Source of the DNA: Anaerolineales bacterium
GTDB lineage: Bacteria; Chloroflexota; Anaerolineae; Anaerolineales; JABWBV01
DNA: 14,683 bases
NCBI GenBank assembly: GCA_027019845.1
Contig: JALUWE010000147.1
Span: 1-14,683, forward strand
Direction: 5' to 3'
The translations under genes were made by a program, and so were the position numbers. Positions 1-9,124 of this stretch are shown here, piece after piece. The first letter of the stretch is position 1, and each line of letters starts with the position of its first letter. Below the pieces are notes generated by a model that did no database searches, was not told the DNA's origin, and saw nothing but the letters and a program-made list of their open reading frames with translations.

Positions 1-213
1 CCGCTATACCCCGGAGATGTGATCTCTCTAGCAGGGGTGCCACTGCTGTATGGGCAAAGCGTACTCGCTCGCTTTGGCGACGAACCCCCCGAAGTCAAAG
101 AGCGTATCAAAAAATCGTCCCACCCCACCAAAGGCATCACCGACTCGGTCGAATTAGGCTCTATCGACCGCTACCTGGACATGTTCGACTCCACCCCAGG
201 AGAATACAAGTAG
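1..213 (+). CDS. C-terminal fragment of an unrecognised protein (5' end off the window)
   Basis: Frame 1 is open from the first base and closes at TAG 211-213, giving the last 70 residues of a protein. An in-frame GTG at 19 could be read as a start, but the frame is open before it and no ribosome-binding site precedes it, so I treat the gene as truncated by the window edge. The visible part has a hydrophobic segment (residues about 8-18, GDVISLAGVPLLYG) and then a charged tail rich in Asp, Glu and Lys. I do not recognise the family. It lies 52 bases upstream of the MTA phosphorylase gene on the same strand and may be co-transcribed with it. Confidence 0.6.
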   Translation, partial: PLYPGDVISLAGVPLLYGQSVLARFGDEPPEVKERIKKSSHPTKGITDSVELGSIDRYLDMFDSTPGEYK

Positions 214-265
214 TCTGCACACCGAAACACCTGATACCTGACATCCCACACATATTGGAGAACAC

Positions 266-1147
266 ATGACCAACACCCCCGCTCTCGCCGTCATTGGCGG
301 CTCAGGTTTATACGAAATGTCCGGCCTGGAAGATGTCCGGGAACATGATATCGACACCCCTTTCGGTAAACCCAGCACCCCCATCCTGACGGGCAACCTG
401 CTGGGTGCTCGAGTCGCATTTCTGGCCCGCCACGGCCACGGGCACCACCTTTCGCCCACCGAGATCAACTACCGTGCCAACATCTACGCCCTCAAATCGT
501 TGGGCGTGCCGCGTGTGATCAGCATCAGCGCGTGCGGCTCCTTACGGGAAGATTTTGCACCCGGCCATATCGTCATCCCCGACCAACTCTTCGACTTCAC
601 CCGCAAGCGTAAGAACACCTTTTTCGAAGGCGGCCTGGTCGCGCACATCGGCGTCGCCGATCCTTTCTGCCCCGACCTTTCCGCACAACTCTACCAGGCT
701 GTGCAAACCACCGGCGCAGACGTGCATTCAGGAGGCACATTCATCACCATCGAAGGCCCTCGCTTCTCAACGCGCGGCGAATCGAACACTTTCCGGGCCT
801 GGGGAATGGACATCATCGGGATGACCACTTCTCCCGAAGCCTTCCTGGCTCGCGAAGCCGAAATGTGCTACGCAGTCATGGCACACGTCACCGACTATGA
901 CGTCTGGCACATCAGCGAAGAACCGGTCAGCGTCGAAATGGTCATTCGCATTCTCGACCAGAACACCCAGATCGCCCAGCAAGCGATCCGCAATCTGGCG
1001 CGCAACCTGGCCCCCGAACGCAAATGCCAATGCCCAAACGCGCTGAACGAGGCGTTGATCACCCAGCCGGAGATCATCCCGCCCGAAACACGCCAGAATC
1101 TGTCGCTGCTGATCGGCAAACGGCAGGGGGCGGAGGGGACAAAGTAA
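266..1147 (+). CDS. mtnP: S-methyl-5'-thioadenosine phosphorylase (MTAP)
   Basis: This cytosolic enzyme of the methionine salvage pathway splits 5'-methylthioadenosine with phosphate into adenine and 5-methylthioribose-1-phosphate. The 293-aa protein has the full length of the PNP/MTAP family 2. Visible motifs are GGSGLY (11-16, phosphate-binding loop), ARHGHGH (54-60, phosphate-binding Arg-His), SACGSL (88-93), EGPRFSTRGES (163-173), GMTTSPEAFLA (185-195) and TDYDVW (209-214). In the human enzyme the two Asp residues of TDYD recognise the 6-amino group of adenine. Their presence here (D210, D212) favours MTA over inosine-type substrates. The start is ATG 266, with GGAG at 257-260 five bases upstream. 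The last 20 residues are poorly conserved and run into a repeat-like spacer. No mtnA or other salvage gene is visible beside it. Confidence 0.93.
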   Translation: MTNTPALAVIGGSGLYEMSGLEDVREHDIDTPFGKPSTPILTGNLLGARVAFLARHGHGHHLSPTEINYRANIYALKSLGVPRVISISACGSLREDFAPGHIVIPDQLFDFTRKRKNTFFEGGLVAHIGVADPFCPDLSAQLYQAVQTTGADVHSGGTFITIEGPRFSTRGESNTFRAWGMDIIGMTTSPEAFLAREAEMCYAVMAHVTDYDVWHISEEPVSVEMVIRILDQNTQIAQQAIRNLARNLAPERKCQCPNALNEALITQPEIIPPETRQNLSLLIGKRQGAEGTK

Positions 1148-1192
1148 ACAAGGTAAACAGAGTCGCACGTCGCACCCTGCCCGTGCCGGAGC

Positions 1193-1228
1193 GCTGAGGG
1201 TGCTGAGGACGCTGAGCGCACTGAGCGT
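1193..1228 (+). repeat. Four-copy 9-bp imperfect tandem repeat
   Basis: Units begin at 1193, 1202, 1211 and 1220 and read GCTGAGGGT, GCTGAGGAC, GCTGAGCGC and ACTGAGCGT. The tract lies between mtnP and the tandem phosphatase gene. A 9-bp word, GTCGCACGT, flanks it directly at 1162-1170 and 1227-1235. No reading frame runs through it with coding character. I see no promoter or terminator in this 128-base spacer. Confidence 0.6.
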
Positions 1229-1275
1229 CGCACGTAAGCACCTGACACTTGATACCCCCCATACGCGCCCAGTCG

Positions 1276-2538
1276 ATGCAAGATAACCGCTACCATTTCA
1301 CCCTGCTCCGTCACGGAGAATCCGAAGGCAATCTTAAACAACTCTTTCAGGGGCAATTGGACTACCCTTTGAGCGAGTCTGGCAAACGCCAGGCTGCTGT
1401 TCTGGCGCGGCGTTGGCAGCTCGAAGAGGCTTCCTTCGACCGCATCGTTGCCAGCCCCCTTTCCCGCGCGCAAGAGACCGCCGAAATCATCGCCGCGCAA
1501 CTTGGGCTGGCCGTAGAAACCGACCCCCTCTGGATGGAACAAGATTTTGGGGAAATGAACACTCTCAGCATCCCGGAAGTGGTGCAAGACCCACAGCGGC
1601 CGCGCTTCTTCACCGCGTTCGCCCGCGCCGGCCGCACCGGTGAGAGCAAAATGCAAACCTTCATCCGCGCCGGCCAGGCGCTGCACACCCTGCTCGACCG
1701 CCCACCCGGACGCTACCTGATCATCTCCCATGGCGCGCTGCTCAACATGGTGCTCTACAACGCACTGGGCATCTTCCCCCACCCCAGCGCGGAAGGCCCG
1801 TGGTTCGCCTTTCACAACACCGCTTTCGCCACCTTGAGCTACAACCCGGCGCGCCACATCTGGACGGTACAGGGCATCAACGACATTCACCACCTGGACG
1901 AACCCCTCACCCCCTCCGGCGACTACCACATTCACTTCGTGCGTCACGCCGAATCCGAAGGCAATGCCAATGGGCTATGGCAGGGCCGCGCGGATTACCC
2001 CCTGACCCCGCGCGGCCGCGCCCAGGCCGCCGCACTCGCCCAACGCTGGAAACGCGAAGAGACCACCTTCGACCACGCCATTGCCAGCCCCCTCTCCCGC
2101 GCCCGCCACACCGCCGAAATCATCACCACCGCGCTTGGCCTGCCTCTCGAACTCGACCCCATTTGGGTGGAGCGGGACAACGGCCTGTACGCCGGCACCA
2201 CCCCCGAAAACCGCAACCCTCCCGAACCTGACTACTACCCCCTCCACCACCCTATCGGCGAAACGGGCGAAACCCTGTGGGAGCTTTACATCCGCGGCTG
2301 CCAGGCGCTGAACACCATCTTGCGCCGGCCTCCCGGACGCTACCTGATCGTCTCTCACGGCGGTATCCTCAACATGACCCTCTACGCAGCCCTGGGCATC
2401 ACCCCGATGGCAAACTTCCAGGGCGTGCGTTTCGCCTTCCACAACGCCTCCTTCGCCCATCTGACCTACACAGCCGCCCGCAACCGCTGGCAGGTGCTGG
2501 CAGTGGACGATAGCCTTCACCTCCATGATCATTCGTGA
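1276..2538 (+). CDS. Tandem two-domain histidine phosphatase (phosphoglycerate-mutase-like)
   Basis: A 420-aa protein made of two complete histidine-phosphatase (branch 1, PGM-like) domains, about residues 1-212 and 213-420. Each domain carries the phospho-accepting motif: RHGESEGN with H13 in the first and RHAESEGN with H224 in the second. Each also has SPLSRA followed by TAEII, and the second catalytic His in ISHGALLNM (H152) and VSHGGILNM (H361). The halves align along their whole length, including FAFHN and PPGRYLI, so this is an internal duplication. Single-domain relatives hydrolyse phosphate esters such as sugar phosphates, phosphoglycerate or cobalamin intermediates. The substrate cannot be read from sequence. 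I chose ATG 1276, just before the first domain; a TTG at 1249 is in frame but lies in repeat-like spacer. Neither start has a clear ribosome-binding site. The 3' end overlaps the next gene by 14 bases. Confidence 0.88.
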   Translation: MQDNRYHFTLLRHGESEGNLKQLFQGQLDYPLSESGKRQAAVLARRWQLEEASFDRIVASPLSRAQETAEIIAAQLGLAVETDPLWMEQDFGEMNTLSIPEVVQDPQRPRFFTAFARAGRTGESKMQTFIRAGQALHTLLDRPPGRYLIISHGALLNMVLYNALGIFPHPSAEGPWFAFHNTAFATLSYNPARHIWTVQGINDIHHLDEPLTPSGDYHIHFVRHAESEGNANGLWQGRADYPLTPRGRAQAAALAQRWKREETTFDHAIASPLSRARHTAEIITTALGLPLELDPIWVERDNGLYAGTTPENRNPPEPDYYPLHHPIGETGETLWELYIRGCQALNTILRRPPGRYLIVSHGGILNMTLYAALGITPMANFQGVRFAFHNASFAHLTYTAARNRWQVLAVDDSLHLHDHS

Positions 2539-3331
2539 AACCGCTACCGGCTTTACCTGCATCACCCAGCACGATCACGCCCAATTATCCGGCTGGCTGG
2601 CCGCAGTGTGGGGCAACCCGGACATTCCCTGCCCGGCCGCAGGCGGCCCGCTGGTCCTCGCCAGCGCGCTCCACGATGTGGGATGGATCCCCATCGATCA
2701 GCGCCCCCGCTGGAACGAACGCACCAGCCAGCCCTATTCCTTCCGCGACGAACCCCTGGCGCGTAAACTGCCCCAATACACCGCCGGGGTGGACCTCGTC
2801 GCCCGGCACGACCCCTACGCCGCGCTGCTGTGCAGTATGCACTACACCTCCTTCATGCCCTCCGGGGGCAACAACCTCTCCCCCGAGACAGCCGCATACC
2901 TCCAAAACGAACACGCCCGCCAGACACAACTGCGCAAAACACTCACACAAACCGGCAGAAAAGCGGACGTTGCCCGGGCCGAGCACGACCTCTCCCTGCT
3001 CAAACTGTGGGACCACATCTCCCTCTACGTCGCTCTGAACGAACCGGGCGCCTCCAAAACCAGGGAACACCCCTGGTACCGCGACGGCTTCCCCCCTACC
3101 GCGCTGCAACCCGGTGGTGATCCGGTGCGCTTCATGGCCCGCTGGCTGGACAAAAGCCGCATCGCACTCCAACCCTTCCCCTTGCGCGCCAAACTGCCCT
3201 ATGCACTCCCTTACCGCCAGGTCCCCAAAGCGGAAATCGAGCAGCACGGCCTGGAACGCGCCTTTCAAAACAGCCCAATTCAGATACAGGTGATATGGTT
3301 TGGGGATTGGGAAACAGGAACTACCAACTGA
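2525..3331 (+). CDS. DUF3891 family protein
   Basis: A 268-aa soluble protein. QHDHAQLSG at residues 15-23 and ALHDVGW at 48-54 are hallmarks I associate with DUF3891. The His-Asp pairs resemble metal-binding positions of HD-type hydrolases, but no activity is established to my knowledge. Other conserved-looking segments are RHDPYAALLCSMHYTSF and LKLWDHISLYVALNEP. ATG 2525 lies inside the end of the phosphatase gene (14-base overlap), so translation is probably coupled; no good ribosome-binding site is visible. The last residues (WFGDWETGTTN) are encoded by a copy of a 17-bp direct repeat and are unlikely to be ancestral. Functional linkage to the upstream phosphatase is inference from the overlap. 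Confidence 0.8.
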   Translation: MIIRETATGFTCITQHDHAQLSGWLAAVWGNPDIPCPAAGGPLVLASALHDVGWIPIDQRPRWNERTSQPYSFRDEPLARKLPQYTAGVDLVARHDPYAALLCSMHYTSFMPSGGNNLSPETAAYLQNEHARQTQLRKTLTQTGRKADVARAEHDLSLLKLWDHISLYVALNEPGASKTREHPWYRDGFPPTALQPGGDPVRFMARWLDKSRIALQPFPLRAKLPYALPYRQVPKAEIEQHGLERAFQNSPIQIQVIWFGDWETGTTN

Positions 3332-3352
3332 GGATGGGAATTGGGAAACAGG
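3302..3352 (+). repeat. 17-bp direct repeat across the DUF3891 stop codon
   Basis: Copies at 3302-3318 and 3336-3352 match at 16 of 17 positions. The shared exact core is ATTGGGAAACAGG at 3306-3318 and 3340-3352. The first copy codes for the C-terminus of the DUF3891 protein. The second lies after its stop, in front of the ATG of the next gene. The GGGAATTGGG word resembles the GGGTAATT tract at 7559-7601. Confidence 0.7.
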
Positions 3353-3359
3353 CTCGAAC

Positions 3360-4436
3360 ATGAACGCGCTGCCAGCCCACCAACAAACAAGCAAACTCAA
3401 CCTCCTCGTTCTCGGCGCGGGGGCCATTGGCGGATATGTGGGCGGCAGCCTGGCGCTGGCAGGGCATCGGGTGGTTTTTCTGTGCCGCCCGCGCACAGCC
3501 AAACAGTTGCGCAAACAGGGGCTTGAACTGGCGTTCCCCGACACCACACACACCCTCGCTCCCCTGATTGCCGACATCGAGGCAGTACCCGAAGTCGGTT
3601 CGTTCGATCTGCTCATTCTGGCGGTGAAAGTGTACGACACCCAGGCGGCTCTGGCCCCACTGCTCCCCTTCAAGGAGCAAATGCCACCCATCCTGTGCCT
3701 GCAAAACGGGGTGAACAGCGAAGCAAAATTGAGCAAACTCTTCGGCCCTGAAAAGGTCATTCCCGGCACAGTGCTCACCGCAGTCAGGAGACGTTCACGG
3801 GGGGAGATAGTGGTCGAGAGGCTGCGCGGCGTCGGGGTGGGAGGCGAACACCCCCTGGTTCCCCGTCTGATTGACGAGATGAATGCCGCCGGTCTGAACG
3901 CGGTACATTACAACGATCCACGCAGCATGAAATGGTCCAAGCTGCTCACCAACCTGCTCGCCAACCCCACCTCCGCCATTCTGGACATGACGCCTGCCGA
4001 GGTGTTCGCCCACCCCGGCCTGTTCAGGCTCGAAATGGCACAACTGCGGGAGGCGTTGAGCGTGATGAACGCGCTGGGGATACGGGTGGTCGATCTGCCT
4101 GAAACGCGTGTACGCCTGCTGGCGTTTGCCGCCCGCCGGCTCCCCCTGCGGCTCTCACAAAAAATCTTGGGGCGCAAGATCGGCCAGGGCCGCGGCGGTA
4201 AGATGCCCTCCTACCACATCGATCTGCATCTACGGACAGGCCGCAGCGAGGTGGAATTTATCCACGGCGCAGTCGTCAAATACGGGAAAAAAACGGGTAT
4301 CCCCACCCCGGTAAACGCATTTCTGACACAAACCATGCTGGCGTTGGTACACGAGGAGCTGCCCCTGCCCACATTCTGGCGGCGGCCTGACAAATTACTG
4401 TCTCAACTCGAAGTCTCACCGTTCAAGAGCCGGTGA
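3360..4436 (+). CDS. Ketopantoate reductase family protein (PanE/ApbA-like)
   Basis: A 358-aa NADP-dependent oxidoreductase of the 2-dehydropantoate 2-reductase fold. E. coli PanE reduces ketopantoate to pantoate for coenzyme A synthesis. Visible features are an N-terminal Rossmann motif LGAGAIGG (G19-x-G21-x-x-G24), AVKVYDT with K90, QNGVNSE with N117, the C-terminal-domain signature KLLTNLLANPTSAI starting at K194, which matches the position of the catalytic Lys of PanE, and EVEFIHGAVV (297-306). It is longer than E. coli PanE (about 300 aa). Extra length lies near residues 250-280, a basic Arg/Leu-rich stretch. Because the family is broad, pantoate synthesis is likely but not certain. I chose ATG 3360; an in-frame TTG at 3300 would start inside repeat sequence and the previous gene. 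The stop overlaps the next GTG start by four bases. Confidence 0.85.
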   Translation: MNALPAHQQTSKLNLLVLGAGAIGGYVGGSLALAGHRVVFLCRPRTAKQLRKQGLELAFPDTTHTLAPLIADIEAVPEVGSFDLLILAVKVYDTQAALAPLLPFKEQMPPILCLQNGVNSEAKLSKLFGPEKVIPGTVLTAVRRRSRGEIVVERLRGVGVGGEHPLVPRLIDEMNAAGLNAVHYNDPRSMKWSKLLTNLLANPTSAILDMTPAEVFAHPGLFRLEMAQLREALSVMNALGIRVVDLPETRVRLLAFAARRLPLRLSQKILGRKIGQGRGGKMPSYHIDLHLRTGRSEVEFIHGAVVKYGKKTGIPTPVNAFLTQTMLALVHEELPLPTFWRRPDKLLSQLEVSPFKSR

Positions 4437-5467
4437 CTCGCCCCTTTTCAATGCGTAAATTTCTGGTCGCGGCCGCGCTCTTCCTGGGAGTGATGTTCAT
4501 CATCACCAATTTCGCCGAGGTAGAGGCCATCCTGGAAACACTCAAGCGAGGGGACTGGCGATTTTTACTGCTGGCTCTGTTCGTGCAGGCGGTCTGGCTG
4601 CTGAATGTGGCAGCAGAATATCGGGCAATATACCGCGCGCTGGGGCTGGAGGAGCGCATCGAAATCCTGTACCTGCTGGCGGCTGCCGGAAATTTCGTCA
4701 ACGTGATCACGCTGGGGGGGGTGATGGGCGGCGTGCCGTTGTTCATTGCCCAGGCGCGGCGGCGGGGCCAATCCGCGGCCAGGGCTACGCTGGCCGGTGT
4801 GCTGTTCATCCTGTTCGAGTACGCCGGGTTCATTTGTGTGCTAGCCGTGGGGCTGATCGTGCTCGTTCGCCGCGGCAACCTGACACTGGCCGAAATTATC
4901 GCCTCCGCCATCCTGCTCGCCATCGCTCTCACCCTGGCCGCACTGCTCTACCTGGGGATGCGCTCGGCAGAGGCCCTGGGAAAAGCGCTGGCCTGGATGG
5001 CCGGAGCAGTCAACTGGGTGCTGCGGCCTTTCCTCAAACGAGACTATCTCTCCCAACAACGCGGCCATGAATTCGCGCGCGATGCCGCCTCCGGCCTGCA
5101 AGCGCTGCGCGCCGACTACCGGAATCTGCTCTGGCCCTTCGCGCTGGCACTGAGCAACAAAGCCATCATGTTGACCAATTTCTTTCTGATGTTCATGGCC
5201 TTCAAAGTGCCTTTCTCGACCGGAACGCTGATCGCCGGGTACAGTGTGGGATACCTGTTCACCATCGTTTCTCCCACTCCTGCTGGCCTGGGCGTGGTAG
5301 AGGGGGTGCTGACTATCGTGTTGCGCTCGTTGCACGTGCCCCTGGGCTCCGCCGCGGTCATCACCCTGGCCTATCGCGGCTTCACCTTCTGGATTCCACT
5401 GCTTTTCGGGATGCTCGCGCTGCGCTGGCTCGAGCGCATCCACGTCAAAAGCGAAATCGGGATATAA
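4433..5467 (+). CDS. UPF0104 / lysylphosphatidylglycerol-synthase-TM-like membrane protein
   Basis: A 344-aa integral membrane protein with about eight hydrophobic segments, beginning with a TM helix at residues 7-23. The C-terminal part holds the family's characteristic SPTPAGLGVVEG (280-291) ahead of further TM helices. This matches the UPF0104/LPG_synthase_TM family, which includes the flippase half of MprF and archaeal AglD-like proteins. No soluble aminoacyl-transferase (DUF2156) domain is attached, so it is not a complete MprF. A role in moving or modifying a lipid or lipid-linked glycan is plausible by family only. The start is GTG 4433, whose GTGA overlaps the TGA stop of the ketopantoate reductase gene. 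An ATG at 4451 is the alternative, but it has no ribosome-binding site. Confidence 0.8.
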   Translation: MTRPFSMRKFLVAAALFLGVMFIITNFAEVEAILETLKRGDWRFLLLALFVQAVWLLNVAAEYRAIYRALGLEERIEILYLLAAAGNFVNVITLGGVMGGVPLFIAQARRRGQSAARATLAGVLFILFEYAGFICVLAVGLIVLVRRGNLTLAEIIASAILLAIALTLAALLYLGMRSAEALGKALAWMAGAVNWVLRPFLKRDYLSQQRGHEFARDAASGLQALRADYRNLLWPFALALSNKAIMLTNFFLMFMAFKVPFSTGTLIAGYSVGYLFTIVSPTPAGLGVVEGVLTIVLRSLHVPLGSAAVITLAYRGFTFWIPLLFGMLALRWLERIHVKSEIGI

Positions 5468-5468
5468 T
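5463..5468 (+). promoter_or_regulatory. Possible -10 element ahead of the acyl-CoA synthetase gene
   Basis: A perfect TATAAT overlaps the stop codon of the membrane-protein gene, 46 bases before the synthetase ATG. The -35 region (around 5438-5445) is a poor match to TTGACA. It could equally be chance or driven by another sigma factor. Confidence 0.3.
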
Positions 5469-5514
5469 CGGGATGTGACATCTTACGCCCTCACCACTCT
5501 TTCAGGAGGCTCCC

Positions 5515-7470
<1,956 letters not shown>

Positions 7471-7506
7471 TTCGAGTTGGGAGGCGGCCCTGAGTATTGG
7501 GTATTG

Positions 7507-7552
7507 CATCCTGAGCGGAGGGCGGGCGAAGCCCGCTCGAAGTCGAAGGATG
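7507..7552. repeat. REP-like imperfect palindromic element
   Basis: The 46-bp element begins CATCCT (7507-7512) and ends AGGATG (7547-7552), which are exact reverse complements. It has an inner perfect stem GCGGGC (7522-7527) / GCCCGC (7531-7536) around a GAA loop. It follows the synthetase stop by 36 bases. The terminal CATCCT/AGGATG with GAGCG and TCGAAG inside resembles dispersed intergenic palindromes common in environmental genomes (from memory). It lacks a T-run, so terminator function is uncertain; RNA 3'-end stabilisation is possible. Confidence 0.65.
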
Positions 7553-7601
7553 GGTATTGGGTAATTGGGTAATTGGGTAATTGGGTAATTGGGTAATTGG
7601 G
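7552..7601 (+). repeat. GGGTAATT octamer tandem repeat
   Basis: Five perfect 8-bp units (GGGTAATT at 7559, 7567, 7575, 7583, 7591) are preceded by a 7-bp variant GGGTATT at 7552 and followed by GGG at 7599-7601. The same word in degenerate form (GTATTGGGTATTG) occurs just upstream near 7494-7506. The tract abuts the REP-like element and sits ahead of the zinc-ribbon gene. Eight bases is not a multiple of three and no gene crosses it. Copy-number change would alter spacing upstream of the next gene. Confidence 0.85.
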
Positions 7602-7645
7602 CTTTACGCCTTACGCTTCACGATTCTCGATATGCAACCTGTAAG

Positions 7646-7873
7646 ATGACTCACACCCCCATGCACCAATGGTGCCCCAAGTGCGGGGCCATGTTACCCG
7701 CACACCTGGAAGAATGTCCGCGGTGTGGTACCCGGCTCAAAGGCGCGGGTGCCGATGCCGGTTACACGGCAAAAGATATTGCCCAAATCACAAGCGTGAT
7801 TCTGGCGTTTGCCATTGTTCCGCTGTGCGTGATTCTGATCGTCTCCATCGTTTGTGTAAGCATCGCGCGCTGA
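7646..7873 (+). CDS. Small zinc-ribbon membrane protein
   Basis: A 75-aa protein with an N-terminal zinc ribbon, CPKCG (C10, C13) and CPRCG (C24, C27), and a single hydrophobic helix at about residues 45-73 closing with Ala-Arg. The zinc knuckle would face the cytoplasm, with the protein anchored by its C-terminal tail (inferred). Proteins of this design are common and mostly uncharacterised. ATG 7646 is chosen because it precedes the ribbon; ATG 7661 would also keep it, and an upstream in-frame ATG at 7589 lies in the octamer repeat. No strong ribosome-binding site is seen. It is 80 bases upstream of the acyl-CoA dehydrogenase on the same strand, with no visible functional tie. Confidence 0.65.
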   Translation: MTHTPMHQWCPKCGAMLPAHLEECPRCGTRLKGAGADAGYTAKDIAQITSVILAFAIVPLCVILIVSIVCVSIAR

Positions 7874-7953
7874 CGGTCGAAGATGTCGCTGCGAGGAGGA
7901 CTCAGGCACATTTGAGATTACCACACCCTACCCTGCTACACGGAGGCAGCAAC

Positions 7954-9096
7954 ATGGATTTTGAATTGAACGAAGAGCAGCGCATGTGGCGCGAAGCAGT
8001 ACACGACTTCGTGGCAAAAGAAGTCAAACCCAGGGCGCGTCAGGTGGACGAAAGGGGTGAATTCAACTGGGAGGCCGTGCGCAAAATGGGGCCGATCGGG
8101 CTGCTGGGGCTGAACGTGCCGGAGGAGCTGGGCGGCGCGGGTGTAGACGCGATCAGCGCGGCCATTGCCATCGAGGAGTTGGGGTGGGGATGCGGCAGCA
8201 CCGCGCTGTCCCTGGCCGCGCACAACGGGCTGGGTTGCGCGCCGATTGCCATGTTCGGTTCGCCCGCGTTGAAGGAAAAGTTCCTCCCCCCGGCGGCCAG
8301 CGGCACGGGCAGGCTGGCCGCGCTGGCCTTGACCGAGCCGGGCGCGGGGTCCGATTTGAAGGGCGGGGTGCGCACCCGCGCCGAACGTCAGGGGGACGAA
8401 TGGGTGATCAACGGGGCCAAAATGTGGTGTACCAACGCCGGCATTGCGGATTTCATCGTCACCCTGGTGCGCACGGACCCGGCGGGCGGTTCGCGCTCGC
8501 TTTCCATGATCGTGGTACCCACGGATACGCCGGGCCTGCACATCGGCCCGCCCGAAAAGAAGATGGGCCTCAAAGGCTCACCCACCCACGCGGTGACGTA
8601 TGAAGACGTGCGTGTACCGGTTGGTTATCTGGTTGGGGAGGAGGGCCGGGGGTTACAACAAACGCTGGCCGTGTTGGACGGCGGGCGGATCGGGATCGGT
8701 GCGCTGGCCGTGGGGTTGGCGCAATCTGCGTTCGAGGCGGCGCGAGAGTACGCCAAAGAGCGCACCGCGTTCGGTAAGCCCATCGCCGGGCATCAGGCGG
8801 TGCAGTGGATGCTGGCGGACGCGGCAACCGAGATTCAGAGCGCGCGTCTGATGGTGTACTACGCGGCATGGCTGAAGGAGCAAGGCCGCCCGTACACCAA
8901 AGAAGCCGCCATGGCCAAACTATTGGCGACTGAAATGGCCGAGCGGGTATGCCGTAACGCGATCCAGATTCACGGCGGGTACGGGTACAGCCGTGAATAC
9001 CCGGTCGAGTTGACTTACCGGGACGCCCGGTTGATGACCATTGGGGAGGGAACGAGTGAAATCCAGCGGCTGGTGATTGCGCGCGCCATCCTCTGA
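7954..9096 (+). CDS. Acyl-CoA dehydrogenase
   Basis: A 380-aa FAD flavoenzyme of the standard acyl-CoA dehydrogenase length. It oxidises an acyl-CoA to the trans-2-enoyl-CoA and passes electrons to electron-transfer flavoprotein. Motifs include ALTEPGAGSDL and KMWCTNAG (FAD/substrate region of the middle beta domain), ERTAFGKPI and QIHGGYGYSREYPVE in the C-terminal helical domain, and GEGTSEIQRLVIAR with E365 at the position of the catalytic base in short- and medium-chain enzymes (E376 of MCAD). Chain length cannot be assigned; a short-chain or branched type is plausible. ATG 7954 has GGAGG at 7942-7946 with a seven-base gap. The frame is open well upstream of this start, but that part reads through the zinc-ribbon gene in another frame. 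A strong terminator follows. Confidence 0.93.
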   Translation: MDFELNEEQRMWREAVHDFVAKEVKPRARQVDERGEFNWEAVRKMGPIGLLGLNVPEELGGAGVDAISAAIAIEELGWGCGSTALSLAAHNGLGCAPIAMFGSPALKEKFLPPAASGTGRLAALALTEPGAGSDLKGGVRTRAERQGDEWVINGAKMWCTNAGIADFIVTLVRTDPAGGSRSLSMIVVPTDTPGLHIGPPEKKMGLKGSPTHAVTYEDVRVPVGYLVGEEGRGLQQTLAVLDGGRIGIGALAVGLAQSAFEAAREYAKERTAFGKPIAGHQAVQWMLADAATEIQSARLMVYYAAWLKEQGRPYTKEAAMAKLLATEMAERVCRNAIQIHGGYGYSREYPVELTYRDARLMTIGEGTSEIQRLVIARAIL

Positions 9097-9124
9097 ATTC
9101 TGCCCGGTACGAACCGGTTAAAGC

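Noticed and set aside
895..1947. 350-codon minus-strand open frame across mtnP and the phosphatase
   Set aside because: It overlaps two real genes and their spacer, has no motifs, and its composition is that of an antisense shadow.
2585..3778. 397-codon minus-strand open frame
   Set aside because: It is antisense to DUF3891 and the start of the ketopantoate reductase, with no ribosome-binding site or recognisable domain.
7552..7601. Possible CRISPR array
   Set aside because: The octamer units are directly contiguous with no spacers and no cas gene is nearby; it is a simple tandem repeat.
7669..7953. N-terminal extension of the acyl-CoA dehydrogenase
   Set aside because: This open stretch reads through the zinc-ribbon gene in another frame. 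The enzyme's standard N-terminus starts at ATG 7954 behind GGAGG.
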